Part shown: positions 33,271-44,375 of the stretch, in pieces
How positions within the stretch are numbered: position 1 is the stretch's first letter
Layout: every line of letters starts with the position of its first letter
Notes under the pieces: generated by a model
The model's database searches: none
Told to the model about the DNA's origin: nothing
Seen by the model: the letters and a program-made list of their open reading frames with translations, nothing else
Translations under genes and position numbers: made by a program
Assembly: GCA_015501075.1 (NCBI GenBank)
Contig: JADNYJ010000154.1
Coordinates: 29,715-93,714, forward strand
Direction of reading: 5' to 3'
DNA from: Gymnopilus junonius
Taxonomy: Eukaryota > Basidiomycota > Agaricomycetes > Agaricales > Galerinaceae
Length of the DNA: 64,000 bases

Positions 33271-35990
33271 GGGGTGGATGTTAGAGATTTGTTGCGATGG
33301 CGTCGCGCGCGGTGCTGGTTTCTTATTTGCTAACGACTTATTTATAAACAAGCATGTAGTAGTCTTGCTATTCTGCGTACATACGACTCTTAACGACCCT
33401 AACGACCATGAACTTGTACTTGTAAATACATATGCTTTATGTTCTATGCCACTCCAAATCATCACCTCACCAAGATATAAATTATATTTGAGCGCTGTTA
33501 GATAATGGTCAAGTTAGTAATTGGCGCATGAAAGGGTAAAGAAGAGAACAATTGTGAAAGAAAACACAGATTGCGCGAGGACAGAACGGCAGATTCAACT
33601 GTTCGGAGGCTTAACTACAACCGCAGAGCAAATTCCGTATCAAAATATCAGAACCTCAACACGACGCGCTGAAGGCCGCAAATAATACACAACGTTGGCA
33701 GTAATCTCTAGGCCCCCAAGAACCATCGTATACCATCCGTTCCTTCAAGATGAGGTTGATAAGTCATAAAGATAAAGGCGGCGGCGAAGAGGAGACTAAA
33801 ATCGCATCATTTCATGCTCGTCAGGCAGCAGCAGGCATTAAATTCCAGGGACGAAGCATATACCTGACGGGCCTTCAGAAAAATAGAATTGGATGCTTGC
33901 TTTGAGATGATAAGGGATCGAAATACTCACCCATCGTGAAGAGTGTCGGAGTCATATGGGAACGTCTACGTGTCAATTGATGAGACGAAACTATATGGAA
34001 GTCAGAAAGGATCGATGCACCGAAAACAAAGTAAAATTGCCCATACCGACGGTCCTCCAAGAAGATTCATCATCCTGCCTCATGAAAATACTACTTCAAC
34101 TCGACCTCTTCCTTCATTAATGACGTTGTTTCAAGGTCGTCTTAAAGGCGCAGCAACCAACGCTCGTCAGAGCTATCGAGAATGTAGAGGAAAAACCAGC
34201 CCCGCTGGTTTCAGATTTAGCTTGAAAAGAGTCTCCGGTGTTGCTGAAATAAAAGGCGTCATGAATGTCACCTAAACATTAACAAAAATGAAGTCAGCAC
34301 GGCTCATGAAGTGTAAAAGAGTAAGAACAGAAGTACCATAAGCGTTCTACAGAGTATACTAAGATGAGAAGAACAGACAGTTCCATATGAGAAGTCGAAA
34401 CGAGCACACCAAAGATCGTAGTCAGCATACTTAATCTGTCCAGGTAAAGCTAGAACGCATGATGAGGCAAGAGAGGCTGAACGTGATCACTTTCACTCAC
34501 AAACGATAAGAGACTAGAAAGCGATCCATAAAAGAAGTTAAATTTGTGCACAGTGCCCTAGAAAACAATTTCAAGCAAACACTTTCGAGAAGAGGAAAGC
34601 ATGGGGCGTTGAAGAAAGGACGCTGGAGCCTCGCCTAGGCCTTGAGGCGGGTATTGACATTTATTTGCTTGCGGCTTTGATCTCTCGGCATCTTCGGACG
34701 TCTTTTCCGATCTCCCTCTTTCCACCGTTCATTCTATATCGTTTTCCTCAAATTGTCAGTCCTGAGGACGACCTTCATCATGTAACTTGTACAAGGGTAG
34801 CATATCTCCCCGTTTTCAGATGCTGCCTTTACATTTGAGATCCCCACGAAGTCTCTTCATGTTAATCGGGCCTGTCATTGGGGCGTGTCATTGGGGCGGT
34901 CTCGCCCTTTTACGTGAACATGGCTATCTCTCTGACTTAGGAATGTTTGTCGCCGCTCATTTTCATTGAGCTTGGAACTTACAAGGTGACCCATAACGAT
35001 GCTCGATTCTGTGCCCCGAGGATAAGAATTCTAATCTTTACTAGTAGCATCTAGCATAATCGCAATCTCTGACACCCTCTGTTCGGGCGAGTTGAACCTT
35101 TTCCCTGCAACTTTAGTCATATTTTCTGGCTTGCTCCGTGCTTCTCTTCAGGGTCGCATATCACTCGACCTATGCAGCAACTAGCAGGAGAGATGCCTCA
35201 AATGCTCAACCCCCATGCATTTTTTGCCTTCGCCAAAGGCGACTTTCAATCACAGCTCTTTACAATAATCAGCTCCTTCGTTGCTCGAGGTACCACAAGA
35301 AGGACGCGGTATTTGATGTTTGTCATTCTGTCATTCTGTGAATAGCTCCGAGTACGTCATATCGTTATATCAAAATTCATATCGGGACACTGTTAGAAAC
35401 CTTTTTTAGATGTCGATACCAGCAGGAAGACGTGCCCTTGGGTCACCTGCGAACGGCGATTATGTACATCTGTTAAATCGGGCATCTTTGGAATCGGCAG
35501 TCTTATATATCGGGCATTTTGGAATCGGACTTGCTTGAATGATGTATGATCATCGACTTTTCGCTGTGCTGTTTTTATCTTTAGGCGGCATCGTGTTCGT
35601 TATCAGGTCTTTGCTGTGGAGATGATTACTAGTTCCTGTCTGCAAATTTAATCTCGTGAAGGTCACCGGGCGCGCATCGAGGTAAATTCATGGTATTGTC
35701 CCTCCTCACATCTCTATATCGGGTTCGTAATGCGACGACGTTACTCATGAACGCGGTCTGAAGCGGGTCGTTGGTCGTTTTCTTCAAGCGGTCGGGTGCG
35801 TTGACCAGGGCCTCGACGTAAACGCACTCTTCAAATAGAGCGGCGGCGTGTGTGTCACTTATTCACTCTTTTTCCCCACTTTTGAGCTGCGCAGAACTCC
35901 ATCACATCCAATATTCACTTACGCAGGTCGGTTAGGACTATACGTCAGCATTTCAAGCAACTGGCGTTCTTCCTTGAATGATATAGAGCA
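33271..35990. other. No recognised gene; short local duplications
   Basis: A 2.7-kb stretch without supported genes. Small direct duplications include GTCATTGGGGCG repeated near 34874-34900 and TGTCATTC repeated near 35321-35336. The region before 35990 is the likely promoter of the LRR-like gene. Confidence 0.45.
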
Positions 35991-37457
35991 ATGTCCGCGC
36001 CTCACGATGACTTGATTCGCCCACTCCTTCAACCTAACGCTCCCATTCCTTCATTACGTCGATCCCTCCTATCCAACTCGATTATTTTCCCGCTATCAGC
36101 AGACGATGTGGAACTTATCATTGGTCGTGTCTTTGGGGATCTTGTAGGATTACCCTTCTTGGATCTCTCCCGTTTGGAGCGCTTCATTTTCTTGCCCCGA
36201 GCCGTCGATGACACCGACCGACAAAATAACGCCTTGCGCTACTTGATCCGGTGGAGCGGGTCGAATAAACTATCCTTCCACTTTGTCGCCGATCTGAATA
36301 TGAGAAATGTAACCAACGTATCCTTCAATGATTTCTTATACGGCGCGGGGAGGATCGACATTTTGAACGAGCTTGTTCTACCTAATGTCATGAGACTCCA
36401 TTTCCTTGACGGAATTTTCTCTGGGCGTGATCTTTCCGAATTCCTTGCACAGTTACCGGAAGCGGCGTTTGAGGGTATAGAAGACGTCGATATAACCTTT
36501 CTTGGTTTCTTGGACTCGCCCTCTACCTTTGGTGTTCGTGCGTGTGTCACGTTTACAAGTGTCGCAGCGCGTCGATTCCCTCCTAGCAAATCCTGTCATC
36601 TAAGGAACGGCTTCCACCCTGAAGGATTAAAGTTACCCTGGCGATCTATGACACTAGTGGATATGGGGGATACGGTCATTTCGCAAGCGTCCTTCCTAAT
36701 CATCATGCAGCTTTCCTGTGATTCCCTCATTGACGGTTCCTTCCACGTCGTTTTCGCTACTCCCTTGACTCTCCCACACCCACCACATATCCAACCCGTG
36801 GTTATTATGCGTTCGCTCATCAACCTTCACCTACGTCTGAAAGATACATGCAACGATCTAGTTTTTCTCCTCCATTTCCACCTTCCTATCCTGAAAAACC
36901 TCTGGCTCGAATACGCTAACGTCAATTTCCCATTTCAATGGGATATTTCGCTCTTAACCGACTTGCTCGCTCCCGCCAGCCACACACTTGAAACGTTATT
37001 CCTCACCGACCTGCCAGTTTACTCTGCACAGGTACTCCGCAGGTCGGATCGTGTACCCTCATCCCATTTTGAGCTGGAGGCATTGTTGAGGACGCTCCCG
37101 AATCTCAAGGCGCTTTGGCTCCCACCTGCTATTAACGTTGCTTTGCCGGTATTAGTCGACATCGCGACGGGTGTTTTACTTCCTCGGTTGGATTTTATAG
37201 AGGTGGCGGCGGAGAGGGACCCGGATAATGTTTTTAATATGGTGCGGACGCGTAACGCAGTTGAGGACTCTGCAAAGGGTTCTGGGAGGTCAAGGATCAC
37301 GGCGCTTTATTTTATGGTGCCGTGGGTTCCTCCTGATGAACAGAGAGTTCTTCAGGGTAAGGCGGATAGGCTTGGGCTGGCTAGATGTAAGTTGTTTTTC
37401 TTGCCGTGTTGCAGTATTTGTGGGACGCATTGCTGTTTTGGGAGGAGTGGATTGTAA
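35991..37457 (+). CDS. F-box/LRR-like protein without an evident F-box (488 aa)
   Basis: A single uninterrupted 488-codon frame. The sequence consists of loosely repeated Leu-rich segments (for example LNELVLPNVMRLHFLDGIFS, LRTLPNLKALWLPPAINVAL, LPRLDFIEVAAERDPDNVF) like the large lineage-expanded F-box/LRR-type proteins of Agaricomycetes. The usual N-terminal F-box (LPPEIL-type motif) is not visible; instead it begins MSAPHDDLIRPLLQ. The C-terminus has a Cys-rich end (FFLPCCSICGTHCC). Without the F-box it may not bind SKP1, so it could be a truncated copy or a divergent family. The coding call is strong because of length; the family is moderate. Confidence 0.7.
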   Translation: MSAPHDDLIRPLLQPNAPIPSLRRSLLSNSIIFPLSADDVELIIGRVFGDLVGLPFLDLSRLERFIFLPRAVDDTDRQNNALRYLIRWSGSNKLSFHFVADLNMRNVTNVSFNDFLYGAGRIDILNELVLPNVMRLHFLDGIFSGRDLSEFLAQLPEAAFEGIEDVDITFLGFLDSPSTFGVRACVTFTSVAARRFPPSKSCHLRNGFHPEGLKLPWRSMTLVDMGDTVISQASFLIIMQLSCDSLIDGSFHVVFATPLTLPHPPHIQPVVIMRSLINLHLRLKDTCNDLVFLLHFHLPILKNLWLEYANVNFPFQWDISLLTDLLAPASHTLETLFLTDLPVYSAQVLRRSDRVPSSHFELEALLRTLPNLKALWLPPAINVALPVLVDIATGVLLPRLDFIEVAAERDPDNVFNMVRTRNAVEDSAKGSGRSRITALYFMVPWVPPDEQRVLQGKADRLGLARCKLFFLPCCSICGTHCCFGRSGL

Positions 37458-39553
37458 TTGGGCATTTATCGGGGACGTTTGTCCTTCCGGCTCTCACATT
37501 GAAGGGTAGGTAGACGTGGGTTACTGAGATTTTGATTTGTATTACTATGTTAGATAGCTATACAGGTATTGCACTTACTCTATCATTTGAACGATCAATT
37601 TCTTCCGCGTAACTTCCCCCGCAAGTTGAAACTAAATTATTTCTATATTGCGTAATTGTCATGGGGGAGTGATGTTCCAAAAATAAGCATATAAGACCCA
37701 CGGAGTGGTATAAATATGGATAAGAGGAGCAGCGGAAAACTTGCAGGAAGATTTCATGCCCAGTGAAAACCGACTCTGAGTCAATCGGCATTTATCTGCA
37801 AATCAGTATCCGTGACGGAGGGCAAATTCGGCGATTGCCTGCACTGCTCGGTGAATTTCTGACCCATCAAAGTTAACGCATCTCTTTCCTACCCCAACGT
37901 CATCGATGTTGTTCGCCTTCGAACTTTTCTTTCTTGGTCGCCTACCTCCCTCATCACCCGCTTGTTTATTCAACGATAGTGAGTCGGAGTGACACAACTC
38001 CCGTGACTCCGTCACTTTCTATGCCCTACCCAACTCTCTCTTCCACCACTGCGCTGCCTTTTGGGTCTTCTTAACCTTCAAATCCTTATCAAGGGTGTTA
38101 AAAAGTTGGTTAAAAATGTGCGGTCGCAATTATTAGCACTAAAACCCTTTTTAGATCCAAATTGGCCAGTTCCTTTCGAAATCGGACATGTTCGAACGGT
38201 TTTCTCGCCGTACCTAAAATCAAGTGTTTCCGGCATCTGTGAGTACGCTGCTGTGCGGCTCTATGTGAACACTGAACTATCTACTCATTATGTTTTACAG
38301 CAACACCTGCTTCCCGTTGTAATTATTACGGAATGTCGACAAATGCTTATGCATCCTCTGTTTTGCTTCTTCGCACATCTTCGGATTGAATTGAAGGGTG
38401 AGTTTGTTCTCGTCAGTCATTATAGTTGACTCTAACACGTCTTTAGCAGATCGGACAGTCGATAATCTGCTGAAGGAAAAACGAATGCGATAGAGAGACA
38501 TCTCGCTCGATGGCCCCCAACTACCCAACTATGGCGATGAAAGCTTGAGACTACGCTTACGCCTCGCGTTATCGTTGCTTCAACACCTCCGTCTAACGAA
38601 TTCCGACCTCGAAATGCCTTTGGAAGAACATCTTGTAGGACCATAGAGGTGGATACCGAACGGAAGAAAGACGGGGACAGAGACAGGAATAAGGAGACGG
38701 ATAGAAACGGACACTGAGACGGAGGCGCCATCTAACCCTGCGCCACCATCCGCGAACACTAGAAACCCGGCAGCATACCGTCAACTTTCGACCACGGTGT
38801 GCTCAGCATTGAATTCTGTCGTGATTACGTCAGCAGCCTCTGCCTTCAGCTCCCCCAAAGTATTGCCGGTTCTTTCCCTTTCCTCTCTCTATCCTACCTC
38901 AGTCCTTTTGTCGGGACTCAGTGCTATTTTTTTCGTCACTGCTGCTACTGCTCTTCCTCCTGCAAGTGCGGATGCTAACGCGACCTCACTGGTTCTGATT
39001 TCAATGCCACGACACACTACGTATGACTTTCGGGATGAAGATAGCATGCGCGGGGCTGTTCCTGTCGCCTGAAGGGCGGTGAGGGGTCGTTGTAAAACTC
39101 CCTCGATTATGGAATGGGGATGGTCACGATTGAGGAGGCCAGAGATTGACGAGTGGTGTAGGTGAGGCTTACTTTGTTTATGCTCTTTTTGGCATATTTC
39201 GCTCCGTCGTTGTTCAGAATCATTTATCCCTTTTCCCTCATTATACAGCGTGCTTACTTGATATTTTTTTTGTTCGCTAGGTGTCAGTGCACGGAGTCAG
39301 TTTAACAATTAAATTAGTGTTTCGGGGTTATGAGGTGCATTTACTTTTACATCTTATCACATCTGATTCTAATATGCCTTCCACAGTCCGCTGGGGGTTC
39401 TCACACTCTTGTCCGAGCCACGCCTTTCGTTTATCAATGCTAGCCACTATTGTGGACACTTGAATCGTCACCGCGCCTATCTGCCTAACCTCTTCTGATG
39501 CTTCGGCCCTCAATACACCATTCAGTCGACTGCCGTCGGCAAAGTATCATGTT
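37458..39553. other. No recognised gene
   Basis: Many short open frames and no motif I can support. An Ala/Ser-rich frame at 38797-39072 has low-complexity composition and no splice partner. Confidence 0.4.
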
Positions 39554-40150
39554 CCTTCCTGTATGAAGGGCGGCTGGTTTCACTTTAACTAGCCAAGTCA
39601 TCGCTATCGTACGGCCCATGGTGAAGGATTACCAAGCCGAAGAGGGACAGTGAGAGGAGTTGTACTGCGCACGACGTGTCTGAGCCCGAGATGTTCTTAT
39701 CAAGCCCTAGCGCCATGCGGAAGGACATGGCTCCTTTGACTTCTCGACCACTGTACCCACAGAGTTGAACCTGTTGTGATTACGTAAGTGCATTTTTACT
39801 CCTACGTTTCTATCGCATCTAGATTCCAATGCGTCTCTCGACAGGCTGGAAGAGCAAGAGTCCGCTGGAGGGCTCACTATGATTCAACCACATGCACGAT
39901 CGACGCCTTTCGCCTCTCAACAATTACGGATGTGGAAATTTGAATCTACGCCTCCTCCTCCTCACTTATCCGCTTCATCTTTTCCTGTGACTATGCGGTT
40001 CTCAGTAAATCTCTCACGCAGCAGTAATCGACAACGCTCTACGCTCCTTCCTTTGTGGAGGACGGCTGCCGTTGCTTTAACTGGCTAATTCATCCAGGAT
40101 GGCACATGGGGAAGGATACCAAGTCGAAGAAGGACAAGGAGGGGGATATT
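39554..40150 (+). repeat. Degenerate tandem duplication, unit about 0.5 kb
   Basis: The stretch 39554-39655 (GTTCCTTCCTGTATGAAGG, TTTAACTAGCCAAG, GTGAAGGATTACCAAGCCGA) recurs in diverged form at 40043-40140 (TCCTTCCTTTGTGGAGGAC, TTTAACTGGCTAATTC, GGAAGGATACCAAGTCGAAG). Order and spacing are kept. No function is evident; it may be an eroded transposon or duplicated gene fragment. Confidence 0.45.
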
Positions 40151-42027
40151 AATGGAGATGACGTCGCTGAGCATGAGATATCCTCACCCAGCCGTGCCGT
40201 TACGCCCTTCCAGCGTTGTCCTTGTGAATTCTCAACCACGTCCTGCTCAGGAATCGAGATCATCCAACTTCCGGTATGCTTACGTCATCAGACTCCCTTT
40301 TCTCCCCTCCTTTTCTCAAGCCGAACCTGTTGAAACCTGAAGTTCAAGCCACTCCCGTTGCTACTGCTGCTGCGTCAGCATGTACTGGTGCAGATGCGGT
40401 TGCTCCCCGGCTACTGTATAGTGTACGTCGGAATCAGCCTTTGTCGACCGGTTGAACCTTCCTTCACGATTACGACTCATGAATGAAGATCCGACTTGGG
40501 CTTTAGGTCCCAGGCTGCAGGCGCCTCAGGTCCCACCTCGACCTTTTTCTCTTCGTTGAACTCGACACCTATCATGGCCTCTCCAGCTCTAGCGGAACAG
40601 CCTAAACGGACGTACCTTCACAGTGACGCGGGAAGAATTAGAACTGGGTTAGGATGCCGTTGCTAACTTCAAATAGCAGTTTCTATGGGATGATCGCTGG
40701 CGGTGCGTCGACGTGTTCTTCGGAGGATATAGGTTCGCGAAAAGGGGGATGGTTTCGATTTGGGATTGAATGCGAGTAGGGGACATTTATGTTCATCATT
40801 TGCATCGATCTGATTTTTCTGCCTTCTAGCCTCTTCCAGCGCTGACGGAGCTTCTTAGATTACTTTTACGGTACCTAAACCTGCAAGAGAGACTCCTGTC
40901 ATGTAGCGACCACCATCGATAGCGGCTGAAGCTCTGAGTCACACCTGCGGTTTCTCTTACACGAATACTCCCTCGTGTAAATTTCCGCCATTGTCGCATT
41001 CGGTGTGAATAGCACCTCATATGCCGCATCCGTCGCCGCCGCCCTCACTTGGAAACTGGTTGGACTTTTCTGAGGGGAGTTGGACGATTGCCTGTAGTTT
41101 TGGAAGGGAAGGATGTTCAACTTCAGCCGACGCTGGTGCCTCTCTCGGCGAGTGATGACAGTACGTAAAGTGGAGCCTTCAGTAGCAAGACCCAATTGGT
41201 ACCGTTTCGACAGCTCATGGACGCGAGAAATTACGAGTATCTGTAGAAACTCGTCAATAGGCTGACAGTAAATACCAATACGGGAAAATACCATGTTGAC
41301 CGCCATACCGTAAAGTGCTCAAGTCGTTTTTTGCGTGTATTACTCAAAAGGCTGAACCGCTAGCGACGTCTACTATCAGAGGGAAGACGTCTGCAGGGTT
41401 GCAAAAGAGAATCACGGAAAACGGACGGGATTTGGTGAAAGTATATTTTTTAGTCGGAAAAAGACGGTTGTAGAGTACTATTGGACAAAAAAGGGGTCCA
41501 AGAACAGACGTAGAACTACGAAAAAGAGGCAGCTAGAAGGCATACGTGTAGCTGTTATCTACTGGATAAAAGAATCGAGCAGGGGTGGAAAATACGAGCA
41601 CGACGGGGGCCACGACGACCACAACAACGGGCAGAGAAAAAGCTTACATAAGAGGCATGGGAAAGGCATACCCTCTGCAGACAGAAGGAGCTAGCTCTTC
41701 TCGAACTTCCATGTACTGATTGTCCAGCCGGTCCCTAGATTGTCCATAGTCCCACAGCGCGCGTCAGCAGGCAGGAAAAAGGGAGGAATGTATAAAATAT
41801 TAGCAAATACTATGCGAGGCACCAGACAGGGAAGAACTGAGAGAACTGGATGACTTGGATGAAGATGAGTAGCCCAAACAAAAGCAGCTAGAGAAAATAA
41901 ATTGGTCAAAATGACCTGCATGCATAGTGGTAGGAAAAGCGGAAGAGAAATACAGTGAGGAGCTCTGGATGATGGGGATTTATGGTGATGTATGGAGAAC
42001 TGTAATCACCTCCCACTGGGTTTTAAC
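40151..42027. other. No recognised gene
   Basis: Only short frames and no motif I can support. The 135-codon minus frame at 40899-41306 shows no family signature. Confidence 0.4.
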
Positions 42028-42100
42028 CATCAAGTCCTGCCTGAACCCAAGGCCAGGAGCTGCCAAGCTGTAATGATCAACCCCAAGTCCCGACCCGCCT
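42028..42100 (+). repeat. Dispersed repeat copy 2
   Basis: Diverged counterpart, in opposite orientation, of the repeat at 15612-15681. Shared blocks are AGTCCTGCCTGAACCCAAG and AAGTCCCGACCCG. Nearby plus-strand sequence CACTGGGTTTTAACCATCA may belong to the same element. Full boundaries are not seen. Confidence 0.4.
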
Positions 42101-42309
42101 ATGTTGTGCTCCGAGAACTCGACATTTACTTAGTATATAGATAGCCACCTATGTACAATAAGTAGTGTGTGAGTTTTTCGGTAAACTGGCAGTTTCCGTA
42201 TGGGGACCACGTCAGTATAATAAACTCCTCCTCCTCCTCCATGTCACGTTTTCACGTCATGTCACGGATCGGAATCACGCATGTTTTCACTCAACCACCA
42301 CATTGTCTG

Positions 42310-44375
42310 ATGTCGGCCAAAGAACTGAAACTAGAGTGTCTCCTTTGCCTTGAAGATAGCCCGAATGCCTTGAATTTTACAATCGAAATCGACCACGACA
42401 AGTCTGTATATGACCTCAAGAAGAGTATTAAACTAGAGTTGCCCAATCGGCTTAGTGAGGTCGACGCAGGTGAACTTGTTCTATGGAAATGCGCTATTCC
42501 TGATGATCAAGATCTCTCGGGGATCCTGAATTCTTTTCAATTCGATGGAAGCGACGAAGTCTCAGTCTTCTAAGTGGTCCTTCGCTTTCTGGGTACTTCG
42601 AGAATGAGGAGGAATTATACTCTATTCGCGTACTCGTGCAGGTACTACCAGATGACAGTGAGTATGAATTTCACCAGCTTTTTAACTCAAGGCCGCTGAC
42701 TTCTTCGTGTTTAGAATATACTGGTGAGCTGTGGCTTCGACTACAACATATATATAGCATCGTGACGCGGAGGTTCTACAGCTCGCAAAAGGAAACGAAC
42801 TCGAGGTAAGTCCGTGAATTGAGATTAAGTAAAATTGTTCTCACCTTTGACCAGACGAAAGTACGTATACTCTCGAAACTTGGAGGTCCAAGCGATTCAA
42901 AGGCAGCGTTCCGTCCGTACATGAGCTCCGGCGACTGCTCGATGTTCCATTAACAAGCTCAGACAAAATCCGTGCTCCACAATCTCTTTATGACATCATG
43001 ATTTCTTCGCAACCAGAACACAGGTGTACCGAGCGCGATATGAACATGTTATTCAAACTCTCCGATGAGGCAGATATCAGCATGGTGGGTATATATTCCA
43101 CCATCATGCGTTCTCTACCTGTAGGAGGGACCGACAAAAGTTTCATTGCGTCTTGGGACAACAATATTCGTCATATCCTTGAACTTTTGATTCCAGATGG
43201 AAGCAGCTTTCGTAACGACGAGGACGATGCAGAAACGCGAAAGTTGCGTCCAGATTATGGCTTCCTTCTGCGGATATGTGCCTCTTCCACGGAGAGGAGA
43301 AAGGGACGGATGATTTTGGGAATCCGAGGACTGAGCTGGTTTATGATGATGCCCCTTACGTTTTTGGTGAGCTACTTAAATTCAATGTATGCTCTGCATA
43401 AAGCCAAGATGAATTATTTTTCAGGCTACTACGCCGTTGGCTCTAAGATGACACCGGTTGCTATTGCTCCGCCCACGAAAACCAGCAATTCCAAGCCTGT
43501 TATCTATGATTTGGTATCTACTGATTTACGCTCTAGGACCCAACGCATCGCCACCATACGTCGCATTCTGAATATGGCCCCTCTTCTCTGTGAACTGGCT
43601 GCACTTGTGCGTAATCCCATCGGCGAGTTCAAGGTGTTCGAGAGGTGAGTAGAATTAATTTCAGATTCAAATCCGGCGGCTGCGGTACAGGCTTTTAGTC
43701 TTTATATCTAATGTCTACCCTCGCAGACTAAATGGTACAATCGAGCTCACTAGCACAGTCGTCATCAAGTGCTACACTGATGTAGATGCTGAAAAGAGAG
43801 TTGAAGACCTCCGGAGAAGCTACAATATCCTTGCCAGATGGTCCGTTCCACATACTGATCGGGTCATCTACGCGCAGGGAACTACGGTGCACCTTAGCCC
43901 TCGAGGACTCGCTTCATCTCCAGAAACAGAGGCGGAATTGCGCCAATGTCTTCTTTGTGTCTTGGAATCGCTCGTGGTACGATCTTTGTTCGCGATATCT
44001 TTCAACGTCTTGCCAAACTGACCTAAATTTGGCCAGATCGCTCATGGAATACCATTATATCACCGCGACATCCGATGGCAGAACATCATTCGCAGGATCG
44101 ACGACAGCTCACAATGGTTTCTAATAGATTGAGAACATGCTGCCAGCCCGCCGACAAAGGCGCAACCGACGTTTTCGAGCTCGAATCATTCGCCAGATAT
44201 TTTTCGAGATGGCCATGGAACAGAGGTTGATATTTGGAGTATTGGGCACTTGATCAGGACGAGCACAGCTGCAGGCATTCCGATAGAATTCAGGGTTTTG
44301 GGGCAACGTATTTGTGAGGAAGCTAGCACACTGACCGCTTCTCGGGTTCTAGACCTTGTCAATAGCACGCCTTAG
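42310..44375 (+). CDS. Crinkler (CRN) N-terminus fused to fungal protein kinase-like domain, disrupted
   Basis: The start MSAKELKLECLLCLEDSPNA and VYDLKKSIKLEL ... ELVLWKCAIP match the ubiquitin-like header of Crinkler proteins, known from oomycetes and also found in fungi. A middle region with SVPSVHELRRLLDVPLTSSD leads into a kinase-like domain. It has LPVGGTDKSF, RKLRPDYGFLL, a GYYAVGSKMTPVAI stretch, the catalytic loop GIPLYHRDIRWQNIIRRID, and a C-lobe with HGTEVDIWSIGHLI. Short GT-AG introns are at about 43369-43426 and 43647-43725, with another at about 43979-44036. Three breaks are seen: one-base frame losses near 42562 and 43281, and TGA at 44130-44132. The TGA replaces the Trp of the D-W-E motif that serves as the metal-binding motif in this kinase group. 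Whether it is a pseudogene or consensus error is unresolved. Confidence 0.85.
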
